55,193 nucleotides of DNA from positions 1 through 55,193 of the forward strand of contig NZ_JAAFYZ010000050.1 of assembly GCF_018274385.1 (NCBI RefSeq). The letters are read 5' to 3'. Both the position numbers and the translations under genes were made by a program. Positions 1 through 8,364 of this stretch are shown here, one piece after another. Each line of letters opens with the position of its first letter. Position 1 is the stretch's first letter. Source of the DNA: Catenulispora pinistramenti (GTDB lineage Bacteria; Actinomycetota; Actinomycetes; Streptomycetales; Catenulisporaceae). Under the pieces are notes generated by a model that was not told the DNA's origin, ran no database searches, and was given only the letters and a program-made list of their open reading frames with translations.

Positions 1-1
1 C

Positions 2-244
2 CCCTACACCGCCGCCCTACTGGCCTCCGTCCCGGAACCGGGCCGCCCACTCCCCGCCGCCGGCCTCGTCGCCGCCGAACAACCCTCACCGCTCGCCCCG
101 CCCTCCGGCTGCCGCTTCCGCACCAGGTGCCCGCTGGCCGACGAGCAGTGCGCACGCCAGGAGCCGCCGCTCACCCCGATCGGTGAGGGCCGGGCGGTCG
201 CGTGTCACCGGCCGCTGGGCGGATCGGCGCGGTCAGGGACTTGA
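2..244 (+). CDS. Oligopeptide/dipeptide ABC transporter ATP-binding protein, C-terminal fragment
   Basis: The frame open from the left edge to the TGA at 242-244 encodes the last 80 residues of an OppD/OppF-type ATPase. The oligopeptide-transporter C-terminal extension is clear: PYTAALLASVPEP, then GCRFRTRCPLADEQC and a final VACH, the usual Cys-rich tail of peptide-importer ATPases. The nucleotide-binding domain itself lies off the window. The protein would sit on the cytoplasmic face of a peptide importer and power uptake by ATP hydrolysis. The 3' end overlaps the tail of the opposite-strand metal-protein remnant by about 40 bp. Family assignment is good; the exact substrate cannot be told. 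Confidence 0.8.
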   Translation, partial: PYTAALLASVPEPGRPLPAAGLVAAEQPSPLAPPSGCRFRTRCPLADEQCARQEPPLTPIGEGRAVACHRPLGGSARSGT

Positions 245-1014
245 ACCCCGAAGCCGCGGACTAAGCGAGGCTTGAGGCGACGTACACCTGTCACGACGAA
301 GCGCCCGGGGCGGATCAGTGAGCGTGCGCTGCCCGCGGGCACGCGACGAGGGTGAACGCGGCCGGGAACCACGGCGTGGAAGGAGATGTCCGGGCCGGGT
401 TCGGTCACGCTGTCGCCGGGTGCTCCGTCGGGGTGCACGTGGACGTGGGCCAGGTCGCCGGCGCGCAGCACCACCACGTGACCGTAGGCGGCGAGGTAGG
501 GCTGGAGGCCGGTGACCGGCTGCCCGTCGCGGGTCACGGTCATGGTGAGGTTGCGGCCTTCTCCGGCGACGAGGTCTCCGGTCAGCTCGATCTGGTAGCC
601 GTCGACGGTGAACAGGCCGGCGGGCTGCGGTGTGGGGCGCGGTTCGTACAGTCCGCTGACAGCCAGGTCGGCACCGAGGGTGATCGTGTGGCCGAGCCCC
701 CGGGGAGAGACGACGGTGAAGACGCGGTAGGCCCCGGCTTCGGGGAGATCGAGCCGCACCGACCAGGTGTCGTCGTGGTCGCGGATCGGGGCGTAGTCGG
801 TGACGGGGTCGCCGTCGGGCCCCAGGATCCGGAATCGGAGCAGCGAGGTTCCGGGTTCCAGGATGGTGTCCGCGAGGTCGAGTGTGTTGCCGTCCTGCGA
901 GATCTGTAACCCGCCGGGGACTGCTCCGGCCTCATGTGCTGAGTGGTCGCCGGGGGTGCTGGCCCTGACTATACCCTCACGGGGTATATCCCGCCGGGCC
1001 GGAAAGGAGCTCAC
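205..1014 (-). pseudogene. Decayed heavy-metal-binding (copper-associated) protein gene
   Basis: The middle of this 269-codon frame matches actinobacterial metal-binding proteins usually found beside CsoR and copper ATPase genes: GDHSAHEAG, PGGLQISQDGNTLDL, RFRILGPDG, TLGADLAVSG, LQPYLAAYGHVVVLRAGDL and HVHPDG. Three lesions are visible. No membrane segment or start codon precedes GDHSAHE, and the frame instead runs through a CsoR-like palindrome. The roughly 30-residue block expected after VTDY is missing, so VTDYAPIRDHDDTWSV is joined directly. The expected C-terminal strand after FHAVVPG is replaced by an Arg/Pro-rich tail that overlaps the neighbouring gene. The GTG at 1012-1014 is therefore probably not a real start. 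I infer a remnant, from remembered family members rather than an alignment. Confidence 0.6.
970..988. promoter_or_regulatory. CsoR-like metal-sensor operator
   Basis: The palindrome TATACCC-TCACG-GGGTATA has perfect 7-bp arms and a 5-bp spacer. Its G/C-tract-plus-TATA form resembles operators of CsoR/RcnR-type copper sensors in actinobacteria. It lies at the 5' end of the metal-protein remnant, and no csoR gene is visible in the window. Confidence 0.5.
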
Positions 1015-2369
1015 CCCCGATCAAGATCCATGATCATCGAGCCTGAGCGGTCGTCGGGACGCTGCCCATCCACACCGCCACTGGCTTCGAACACGGCGAC
1101 AGACTCCATCACTCGCGCCAAAGTCTCAGCATCGTCAGGAGCGAACGCCGCCGTATTGATGTGCAGGCCCAGCCTCACACCGCCGGGAATGTTGTCGATC
1201 TGCAGGGTGAGATGCTTCAACGGTGAACCATCGTTCCCGTCCAACCAACGGAAGGTGCCAGGCGGCACCGGCCCCGGGGCGAACTCGGGCGCCGTGCCTG
1301 CACGAAACCGGTAGTTCAACCGGCAATGGGTGTCGAGTGCGGCGTCTCGCTCGATCTCGACACGCTGGATGAGCACCTCCACGTCCCACGGGTCGACGTA
1401 GGCGTACTTGAAGGCGGTACGCGCTGACCGGGCGGCGCGCTGGAGCACCTCTTCGAACGCGATGCCGGAGACCTCGATCAAGCACACGCCATGCTGCGCG
1501 GCCGTACACACCGCATCCGCGAGCCCTGGGCGGAACCGGTTGTCCACCACCGGACGCACTACCACAGGGTCGACGCCACGCACCCTGTGCATGGCGACCG
1601 CGAACAAAGCGAGGAAGACCGTCGGCAGATCGAATCCGCTGCGTTCGCTGATGACCTGCACGGCCGGGAGCAGGGCATAGGAGTCGTAGGCCCCGTGCCA
1701 GATCCCGGCGCTGAGCGGTCCGTGGGGATTCTGAAACCGGGATGGCGGAACCGCGTTCAGTACCTCGCCCCAGTAGCGCAGCGCCGCAGCGTTCTGTCGC
1801 CGACCGGCTGCCGAAGCTTGCCAGGCCGCCTGTTCCAGCGAGGTCTGGCCCCTCGGTGGCACCTCAGGGCGCGCTTCTGTCTCCGATACCAGTGCCCTGA
1901 CGCCCGCGGCGTCGATCACCAAGTGGCTGACCAGCACCACAACGTGGGCGGGCTGACCGTTCCGGCACACCACGGCCATCCGCATGGGCCAGTCGTGCTC
2001 GTGGTCGAACGCCGTGTCCGTGTACTGCGCCGCCAGACGTGTGGCCGCCACGACAGGATCTTCCTCGCCGACCTCGACAACGTCGATCTCGAAGACCCCG
2101 GAAGGAGACACCCTCTGCCGCGGGCGGCCATCGGCACCCATCTTCACCCGAGTGCGCAACGCTGGAAAACGACACAACCGCCACCGCGTCTCCTCCACCA
2201 GGTCGCCCAGACTCCGACCGGGCGGCACGCTCACCACCCCGCCGAGCGGCCACCAGCTTTCGTCCTGCAGCATCTCCTTCCACCACTCCCGCTGCCCCCA
2301 CGTGAACTCACCTTCTCCCGCACCTGCGCCAGCGAATCGAACCGACACCTGATGCACCTCGTAAGGCAC
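1011..2369 (-). CDS. Stand-alone condensation-domain protein
   Basis: This 452-residue protein fits a single NRPS-type condensation domain (PF00668-like) without adenylation or carrier domains. The N-terminal half carries VVLVSHLVIDAAGVRAL at the position of the HHxxxDG active-site motif, so the first His is Ser and the Gly is Ala while the second His and Asp remain. The C-terminal half has the expected FLALFAVAMHRV and VVVRPVVDNRF segments and a floor-loop-like region. Free-standing relatives act as acyltransferases or trans-acting condensation enzymes, but no partner carrier or synthetase lies nearby. The start is a GTG at 2367-2369 with only a weak upstream AAGGG. The stop overlaps the opening of the metal-protein remnant by 4 nt, probably by chance. 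Substrate and product are unknown. Confidence 0.7.
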   Translation of the reverse strand: MPYEVHQVSVRFAGAGAGEGEFTWGQREWWKEMLQDESWWPLGGVVSVPPGRSLGDLVEETRWRLCRFPALRTRVKMGADGRPRQRVSPSGVFEIDVVEVGEEDPVVAATRLAAQYTDTAFDHEHDWPMRMAVVCRNGQPAHVVVLVSHLVIDAAGVRALVSETEARPEVPPRGQTSLEQAAWQASAAGRRQNAAALRYWGEVLNAVPPSRFQNPHGPLSAGIWHGAYDSYALLPAVQVISERSGFDLPTVFLALFAVAMHRVRGVDPVVVRPVVDNRFRPGLADAVCTAAQHGVCLIEVSGIAFEEVLQRAARSARTAFKYAYVDPWDVEVLIQRVEIERDAALDTHCRLNYRFRAGTAPEFAPGPVPPGTFRWLDGNDGSPLKHLTLQIDNIPGGVRLGLHINTAAFAPDDAETLARVMESVAVFEASGGVDGQRPDDRSGSMIMDLDRG

Positions 2370-2767
2370 TGGTCATCACCCTTCATCGAGCCCGTGCCAT
2401 CTTAAAGAAGGTGCTATTCGGGGCGCTGGCGTGGCGATGGTCAGGGCGTTCGGGCTGTTGCCGAACTCATCCCAGTGTTCTCGTGGGCTCGGTGGGCGGT
2501 TCGGATTCCGCGGACTGTGGACGCCAGAGCCGGGCGCCTATTGGAGCACCGTGGGTACGGCGTCTCCTGCTGCGCCGATCCGACGCGGCTGGGCCGTGAA
2601 CAGAAATAACACGATCCGCTCACGCGATCCGCCGAACCGATGCCTGCCGGGCTCCGTGTCGGAGATAGCGGTCCGCTTCGTACGCATGCTGATATGCCAT
2701 GCGCGCCTGGTGCGCATGGCATATCAGTGTAAAGGTCATTACACGCTATTGCAGATAGGAGATTCTC
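2370..2767. other. Intergenic region between condensation gene and CdtB-chitinase gene
   Basis: No credible gene is seen here; the short frames have no recognisable protein content. It should hold the divergent promoters for the flanking genes. The one clear structure is the 16-bp inverted repeat at 2689-2727, followed by the AGGAG at 2757-2761 serving the chitinase start. Confidence 0.5.
2689..2727. promoter_or_regulatory. Perfect 16-bp inverted repeat upstream of the toxin/chitinase gene
   Basis: CTGATATGCCATGCGC at 2689-2704 and its exact complement at 2712-2727 flank a 7-nt loop (GCCTGGT). The stem lies 41 bp before the GTG start. It could be an operator in the promoter or a 5'-leader hairpin acting on translation or RNA stability. 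It does not match the DasR or TGGTCTAGACCA elements known from chitinase genes. Confidence 0.6.
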
Positions 2768-5700
2768 GTGTTCGTCTCGATGAGACGGCGGCGGGGACGC
2801 CCCGGCATCCTGCTCCTGGTGGGGGCGATGGTGGCGAGTGTGCTCACGGCGGTGGGCGCCGCGCCGGCGCACGCCCTGGTTCAAGATCGACCGGCCTGGA
2901 CCTGGAACATGCAGGGCGCCACGGCCGACGGCCAGAACAAGTGGACCACGGTGGTGGGCCCCATCCTCAACCCGAACCAGGGCGGTGGTCAGCCGCCGGT
3001 CGTGGCTCTGCAGGAAGTGGGTTCCGGGCCGCCGACGGCCGCGCCGGGCACCGTCAATGTTCAGATATCGGGGAACCAGCTGACCCCCCTGCCCGCGGGC
3101 ATCTTCTACGACGTGCCGAACAATCCGGCCGCCCGGACGGTGGTTCACAGCCAGTGGAGGTCCGGCGGGGTCAACCATGACGTCTACTACCTGCAGACCG
3201 ACGCGAACAACGGCGCGTGGACGGGTGGCCGGGTCAACCTGGCGATCGTCACGCCGGGGGCGGCCAACGGGGTGGTGATCATCCCGACGCCCGGAGGGAT
3301 CAACAGCGGCGGCGCGTTGCGCCCGGCTCTGGGCGTCCTCATCGGGAACACCTGGTACTTCAGCGTCCACGCCCAGTCGGGGGGTGGAGCCAACGCGCCG
3401 GGCCTGCTGGCGAACATCAACGCGTTCGTCGCCGCCCGCAACGCCAGCAATCCCAACGGGGAAGAGGGCCTGGTCCTCGGCGACTTCAACCGTGAGCCCG
3501 GAACCCTTCCGGCGGTGGCCACCCAGCAGATCATCGCGCCCAACATGCCCACGCAACGCCAGGGCAGCGTGCTCGACTACGGGGTCATCGTCGATCCGGA
3601 CCACATTTTCCCGGCCGGCCTCGCCGCCACCCTCCCGATCGCCACCCAGGCCTCCGATCACCAGCCCGTGCGGATCCAGCTGACCTCGACGCCCACGCAG
3701 AGCCCCTCGGCGGTCCCGTTGTACCCCACCGCACGCGTCATCGAGAACGTGCAGGCCGGCGGCGTGGTCGACGCCTTCAACCAGGGCACCGCGAACGGCA
3801 CCCTGATCGACAGCTTCGCGCGTAACGGGCAGAGCAACCAGGCCTGGACCGTGCTGGGCTACCCGGACGGGTCACTGCAGTTCCAGGGCGTCGGCAGCAG
3901 CCGGTGCATCGACATCACCAACAGCACCTCCAGCCCGGGCTCTGGAAGGGCGCTGTCGCTCTTCGACTGCACGAGCCAGTTCAGCCAGCGCTGGCTGCCG
4001 GTCTACCAGGGCAACGGCGAGTTCCAATTCCAGAGCGTGCTGGTGCCCTCGCTGTGCATGAACGTCTCCGGAGGCCAGAGCGTCCCCACCACCGCCAGCG
4101 GGCTCATCCTCTTCGCCTGTGCGAACGTCCCCAACGAGCGGTTCTTCTTCGGCCCGGCCACCCCGGCCACCGCGACCGATCCGAACGTGGACCCGGTGTC
4201 CTATCTGCAAAGCGTCGGCCAGTTCACCATGGAGAACCTGTTCAACGGCGGGGTGATGGACGTGCAGGGCAACGCCACCGCCAACAACACCCTGGTCGAC
4301 TCCTACTCGCGCAACGGACTGGCCAACCAGGCCTGGACGGCGATCCCGAACAGCACCAACGGGACTGTGAGCCTCAAGAGCGTTTCCAGCGGACGGTGCG
4401 TGGACATCCACAACAGCACCGCCGCCACCCTGGGCAGCGAACTGGTCATCTTCGACTGCTCGGGTCAGGCAAGCCAGCAGTTCTTCCCCATAGCGCTGAG
4501 CGACGGACAATGGGAGTTCCAGAGCGCCAGCACGCTGCCCGCGGTCAGCGGCGCGTGCCTTGTCACCGCGAACGCCACCAGCGGCAACCCGCGCTCCGGC
4601 AACGAGTCGGTCAACACCTGCAACAACGCCGGCAGGCAGACTTTCACCCTGACCCCGTATGACCCCACCGGCACTCCCACGCGGCCGACTGACCCGGACT
4701 TCACCAGTTCCCAGGAACTGATCACCGTGCCCAACGCCGCGGTGCCGGCACAGCGGGTGGGCTATTACACCAGCTGGTCGACCTACGCCAACGCCTTCTA
4801 CCCGAAGAACCTGGACACCGAGGGCATCGCCGGCAAGCTCACGGTCCTGAACTACGCGTTCGAGAACATCGACCCGGTCAACCTGACCTGCCTGGAGGCG
4901 AACAAGGCGTCGTCCAGCGTCGAGACCGACCCGACCGGCAACGACGGCTCCTCGGACGCCTTCGCGGACTACCAGAAGGAGTACACCGCCGCCACCAGCG
5001 TCGACGGCACCGCCGACACCTTCTCCCAGCCGCTGCGCGGCAACTTCAACCAGCTCAAGGAACTGAAGGCCAAGTACCCGAACCTGAAGATCCTGCTGAC
5101 GATCGGGGGCTGGACCTACTCGAAGTACTTCTCCGACGTGGCCGCGACCGACGCCTCCCGCAAGAAGTTCGTCGCCTCCTGCATCAACATGTACATCAAG
5201 GGCAACCTGCCCACCGGGATCAGCAACGACCCGGCAGGCGGGGTCGGCGACGCGGCCGGGATCTTCAGCGGGTTCGACATCGACTGGGAGTTCCCCGGCA
5301 GCGACAACGGCCACGTCGGCAACCACGTCTCGGCGCAGGACGGCGCGAACTACACCGCGCTGCTCAACGAGTTCCGCACCGAGCTCAACGCGCTCGGCGG
5401 CCAGCACTACCTGCTCGACGCGGCCCTGCCCGCAGGCCCCACCGAGATCGCCAACCTGAACATCCCCAGCCTTGCCGGAGCGCTGGACCTGGGCGACGTG
5501 ATGGCCTACGACTTCCACGGCGCCTTCGAAACCACCGGACCGACCAACTTCCAATCCCCGCTCTACGACGCACCCGAAAGCCCCGCCTTCGGCACCAAGT
5601 TCACCGCCGACGACTCGGTCAGCGCCTACATCAGCGGCGGGTTCCCCTCGACCAAACTCACCCTGGGCGTGCCGTTCTACGGACGCGGCTGGACCGGGGT

Positions 5701-6025
5701 GCCGGCCGGCGGCCAGAACGGCCTCTACCAGTCGGTCACCGGGCCCACCGCGTCGTTCCCGCTCTCCGTGACACCAGGGGTCGCCGACTACAAGGAACTG
5801 GAGTCGGCAGGGAAGCTCACCAGCAGCAACCTGTTCTACGACAGCGCCTCCGAAAGCACCTGGGTCTACGACGGCACCAACTTCTGGAGCATCGAAACCC
5901 CCCTCACCCTGGCCCTCAAACGCCAGTACATCCAACAGATGAACCTCGGCGGGATCATGATGTACTCCCTCGAAGCCGACGACCCCACCACCACCCTCAC
6001 CGACGCCGCCACCGGCATGAACTGA
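2768..6025 (+). CDS. Secreted CdtB-like nuclease / ricin-B lectin / GH18 chitinase fusion
   Basis: This 1085-residue protein starts at a GTG with AGGAG 6 nt upstream and has a Sec-type signal peptide (MRRRRGRPG, a hydrophobic stretch, then APAHA) ending near residue 36. Residues about 40-305 match the cytolethal distending toxin B / DNase I fold: VVALQEVGS (E83), YFSVHAQSGG (H201), LVLGDFNREP (D239, N241) and ASDHQPV (D297, H298), so the catalytic set looks complete. Residues about 318-465 and 474-630 are two ricin-type beta-trefoil lectin domains with NQAWT and SQRW repeats and paired Cys. Residues about 660-1083 are a GH18 chitinase: ILLTIGGWTYS, GFDIDWEFPGS (D837, D839, E841) and VMAYDFHGAFE. 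The first Asp of DxxDxDxE is Ser. It is probably exported to act on chitin-bearing or eukaryotic targets; the toxin role is inferred. Confidence 0.85.
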   Translation: MFVSMRRRRGRPGILLLVGAMVASVLTAVGAAPAHALVQDRPAWTWNMQGATADGQNKWTTVVGPILNPNQGGGQPPVVALQEVGSGPPTAAPGTVNVQISGNQLTPLPAGIFYDVPNNPAARTVVHSQWRSGGVNHDVYYLQTDANNGAWTGGRVNLAIVTPGAANGVVIIPTPGGINSGGALRPALGVLIGNTWYFSVHAQSGGGANAPGLLANINAFVAARNASNPNGEEGLVLGDFNREPGTLPAVATQQIIAPNMPTQRQGSVLDYGVIVDPDHIFPAGLAATLPIATQASDHQPVRIQLTSTPTQSPSAVPLYPTARVIENVQAGGVVDAFNQGTANGTLIDSFARNGQSNQAWTVLGYPDGSLQFQGVGSSRCIDITNSTSSPGSGRALSLFDCTSQFSQRWLPVYQGNGEFQFQSVLVPSLCMNVSGGQSVPTTASGLILFACANVPNERFFFGPATPATATDPNVDPVSYLQSVGQFTMENLFNGGVMDVQGNATANNTLVDSYSRNGLANQAWTAIPNSTNGTVSLKSVSSGRCVDIHNSTAATLGSELVIFDCSGQASQQFFPIALSDGQWEFQSASTLPAVSGACLVTANATSGNPRSGNESVNTCNNAGRQTFTLTPYDPTGTPTRPTDPDFTSSQELITVPNAAVPAQRVGYYTSWSTYANAFYPKNLDTEGIAGKLTVLNYAFENIDPVNLTCLEANKASSSVETDPTGNDGSSDAFADYQKEYTAATSVDGTADTFSQPLRGNFNQLKELKAKYPNLKILLTIGGWTYSKYFSDVAATDASRKKFVASCINMYIKGNLPTGISNDPAGGVGDAAGIFSGFDIDWEFPGSDNGHVGNHVSAQDGANYTALLNEFRTELNALGGQHYLLDAALPAGPTEIANLNIPSLAGALDLGDVMAYDFHGAFETTGPTNFQSPLYDAPESPAFGTKFTADDSVSAYISGGFPSTKLTLGVPFYGRGWTGVPAGGQNGLYQSVTGPTASFPLSVTPGVADYKELESAGKLTSSNLFYDSASESTWVYDGTNFWSIETPLTLALKRQYIQQMNLGGIMMYSLEADDPTTTLTDAATGMN

Positions 6026-6382
6026 CCTAATCCGCCGACCCTGGCGCGCCGCCCCCCGGGAGCCGCGCGCCAGGACTGTGATCCCAACGGCGGATCTGAT
6101 TGCCGTCGCCCCCGGTAAGGAGTCGCTTCCTGCGGAAGGCGTGGGCTGTGCAGGCGCCGGTGCTGAACGTCGTCGGCGAGGCACCGAACGGCGCGGTCTG
6201 CGGGCCGGGTCGGATGCGAGATCCCGTAGGTCCGCGGCTCTCGCCCGCCGAGACCAGCGATCCACGACAACTACAGGGCCACTCCATGCCGTCGGCGTCA
6301 CCGCAATCACCGCGATCACCGCGGTGGCCGCCGAACTCGGCGTCCCCGCCGACGTCACCGCGGCCGAGTTCCACCGCCAGGG
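6026..6382. other. Gap between two convergent genes
   Basis: This stretch follows the chitinase stop and precedes the stop of the hydrolase on the other strand. A rightward frame near 6280-6384 ends with VAAELGVPADVTAAEFHRQG, which has protein-like composition and may be the tail of a lost gene, but I do not recognise it. No strong terminator hairpin was found by eye. Confidence 0.3.
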
Positions 6383-7276
6383 CTAGAGCCTGCCGGCCAG
6401 GAAAGGCAGCACCACGTCGGCCACCTCGTCCGGCACTTCCTCGGCGAGGTCGTGCCCGGCGTTGAAGACGTGACCGGTGACGTCGTGTGCGAGCAGCCGC
6501 ATCTGGGCCTCGTTCCGGTCGCCGATGAACGCCGAGCCGCCGAGGGCCAGCACCGGGATGTCCAGCATCGTCTGCGCCGCCTGCCGGTTCTGTTCGGCGT
6601 CGACCAGCATCGCGCGATAGATCGACAACATCGAGCGGATGCCGCCCGGCAGGCTGTAGCAGCGCACGTATTCGTCGACGGCGTCCGCGGTCGCGGTGTC
6701 AGGGTGGCTGCGTTCGTATTTCACCATGTAGGTGATCAGCTCGCGTTCGTGCCCGGTGATCAGCATCTCGGGGACGTCCGGCTGGAAGTAGAAGCCCAGA
6801 TGCCACAGGTGCATGCCGCCGGAGACGTTCTCGTGGGTGAGGGCGGTGTGCTCCTCGAAGCCGAACCCCGGCAGCAGCGCCTCGGCGAACACCAGCGCGT
6901 TGACGCGTTCACGGTGCCTGGCGGCCAACTGGTAGCCGATCGCCGCTCCCCAGTCCTCGCCCATCACGCTGTAGGACTCGTGCCCGAGGTCGGCCATCAG
7001 CGCGGCGATGTCATCGCTCATCGTCGCGGAGTCGAATCCTCCCGCCGGATGGTCGGAATCACCGAGGCCGCGAAGGTCCGGCACCACGACGGTGTGCTGT
7101 GCGGTCATCCTCGGGACGAGGTGTCGCCAGTGGTAGCCGGTCTTGGGCACGCCGTGCAGCAGCACCACTGCCGGACCGGACCCGGCTGTCCGGTAGTGCA
7201 GCCTCGTCCCGTTGACGGCGACGCGGCCGGTACGGGCGGGCTCTCCCTGGTGGTCGGAAATCATGACTCCACTCAC
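6383..7276 (-). CDS. Alpha/beta hydrolase, epoxide hydrolase-like
   Basis: This 297-residue cytoplasmic enzyme has the epoxide-hydrolase/haloalkane-dehalogenase pattern. The oxyanion segment is VVLLHGVPKTGYHW, the nucleophile elbow is MGEDWGAAIG with Asp instead of Ser, and the catalytic His lies in FNAGHDLAEEVPDEV near the C-terminus. The GFYFQPDVPEML and YVRCYSLPGGIRSM segments fit the cap domain. Two starts are possible: GTG at 7276 or ATG at 7264, the latter with GGAG close upstream. It is divergent from an HxlR regulator gene 95 bp away, with a palindrome between them, so HxlR control is likely. The natural substrate, an epoxide or ester, cannot be inferred. Confidence 0.85.
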   Translation of the reverse strand: MSGVMISDHQGEPARTGRVAVNGTRLHYRTAGSGPAVVLLHGVPKTGYHWRHLVPRMTAQHTVVVPDLRGLGDSDHPAGGFDSATMSDDIAALMADLGHESYSVMGEDWGAAIGYQLAARHRERVNALVFAEALLPGFGFEEHTALTHENVSGGMHLWHLGFYFQPDVPEMLITGHERELITYMVKYERSHPDTATADAVDEYVRCYSLPGGIRSMLSIYRAMLVDAEQNRQAAQTMLDIPVLALGGSAFIGDRNEAQMRLLAHDVTGHVFNAGHDLAEEVPDEVADVVLPFLAGRL

Positions 7277-7308
7277 TCTTTCGGTGCGCTCGGCACTTTT
7301 GGTTACCG

Positions 7309-7325
7309 ACTCACCGTAGGTGAGT
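7309..7325. promoter_or_regulatory. HxlR operator candidate between divergent genes
   Basis: ACTCACC-GTA-GGTGAGT is a perfect 7-bp inverted repeat with a 3-bp spacer. It is centred between the hydrolase and HxlR starts, where a winged-helix dimer could repress both. Confidence 0.6.
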
Positions 7326-7371
7326 AGACTCCGACCTGGAAGAACGCACTTTTTCGTGAGAGAGGCACCTC

Positions 7372-7758
7372 ATGGTGACCAAGGAAACCGTCCGCGATCC
7401 GGCTGACGCGGACGTCACTCGCGCCGATTCCCTCGCCCGCGAGATCTTCGCCGGTGTGGCCAACAAGTGGACCTTGCTCGTCATCAACGTCCTCGAACAG
7501 CGCACCCTGCGCTTCACGGAACTCCGCACGGAGGTCGACGGGATCAGCCACAAGATGCTCACCCAGACGCTGCGTCACCTCGAACGAGACGGACTGGTGG
7601 ACAGGACCGTCTACGCCGTCGTCCCGCCCCGCGTCGAGTACCAGCTCACCGAGGCGGGCCAGGCGCTGCGCAGCACGGTCAACCGCATGTGTGCTTGGAC
7701 CCGCACCTACCTCGACCACATCGAGGCTGCCCGGCTCCGGTTCGATTCCATGTCCTGA
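7372..7758 (+). CDS. HxlR-family transcriptional regulator
   Basis: This 128-residue winged-helix DNA-binding protein has the family core: GVANKWTLLVINVLEQ, LRFTELRTEVDGISHKMLTQ, LRHLERDGLVDRTVY and PPRVEYQLTEAGQAL. It starts at an ATG preceded by GAGAGG. HxlR proteins usually sense reactive aldehydes, quinones or oxidants through Cys; here the only Cys is in NRMCAWTRTY near the C-terminus, so classical N-terminal Cys sensing is unlikely. It is divergent from the epoxide-hydrolase-like gene across a 95-bp region with one palindrome, and probably controls that gene and itself. Confidence 0.88.
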   Translation: MVTKETVRDPADADVTRADSLAREIFAGVANKWTLLVINVLEQRTLRFTELRTEVDGISHKMLTQTLRHLERDGLVDRTVYAVVPPRVEYQLTEAGQALRSTVNRMCAWTRTYLDHIEAARLRFDSMS

Positions 7759-7837
7759 AGGCACCCTTCGTGAAACCAGGCCAGCGTCAACAGATCACCG
7801 CTAGGATGACGTTCATCACAGAACCCTTATATGCAGG

Positions 7838-8285
7838 TCAGGACGGCGGCAGCGCGGGTTGCGCGGGCGCCGCGACGGCCTCGTCGACGTTGTCCTCGAC
7901 CCAGGCGCGGAGCCGGTTGAGAGGGACGGCGGCGCTCTCGCCGAGCACCGTGAGGGCGTATTCGACGTGGAGCGGGACGGCCGGGTAGACGGTCCGGTCG
8001 AGGAGGCCGTGATCCTCCAGCCGCCGCAGGGTCTGCGTCAGGACCTTGGGACTGACGCCCTGAAGCCGTCGCTGCAACGCGCCGAACCGCTGCGGCCCCT
8101 CCTCCAGCGCGCCGATCGCCAGGGCGGACCACTTGTTGGCCAACAGGTCGAGCAGCGCGCGGCAGGGGCACTGCGCGGTGTAGACGTCGTGGTGTGGGTG
8201 CTGGCCGGTCGGGCATTGGGTCGCCGTGGGGCCCTCTCATCTGCATGCTTTCCAACGGGAAGTAGTGGCCCTTGATGGTAACCAC
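7838..8285 (-). pseudogene. HxlR-family regulator with a frameshift near its N-terminus
   Basis: The downstream frame encodes a good HxlR core: CPCRALLDLLANKWSALAIG, RLQGVSPKVLTQTLRRLEDH, LLDRTVYPAVPLHVEYAL. Read upstream, that frame extends through CPTGQHPHHDVYTAQC, typical of the family, then meets a stop at 8237-8239 with no ATG or GTG between. The neighbouring frame supplies the start: a GTG at 8283-8285 leading to HYFPLESMQMRGP. Removing one base from the G run at 8228-8231 (CCCC on the coding strand) joins the two into a normal protein of about 148 residues. It is either a true inactivating frameshift or a sequencing error. It is divergent from the quinone oxidoreductase gene, its expected target, as in QorR-type pairs. 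Confidence 0.75.
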
Positions 8286-8364
8286 ATTCTCGGGGATAGC
8301 TTCATCTCACTTCGACAAGAGGCCGATCTACGGCTTTTCGCCACTTTTCCCAAGGGGATGAAAC

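Noticed and set aside
5270..5290. GH18 active site called inactive because the first Asp of DxxDxDxE is Ser
   Set aside because: The proton-donor Glu841 and the two nearer Asp residues are present; the first Asp is the least essential, so loss of activity is not supported.
3872..6358. Minus-strand frame of 828 codons opposite the chitinase
   Set aside because: Composition is Val/Gly/Ala/Arg low-complexity and it covers the ricin and GH18 domains, which have clear catalytic motifs on the plus strand.
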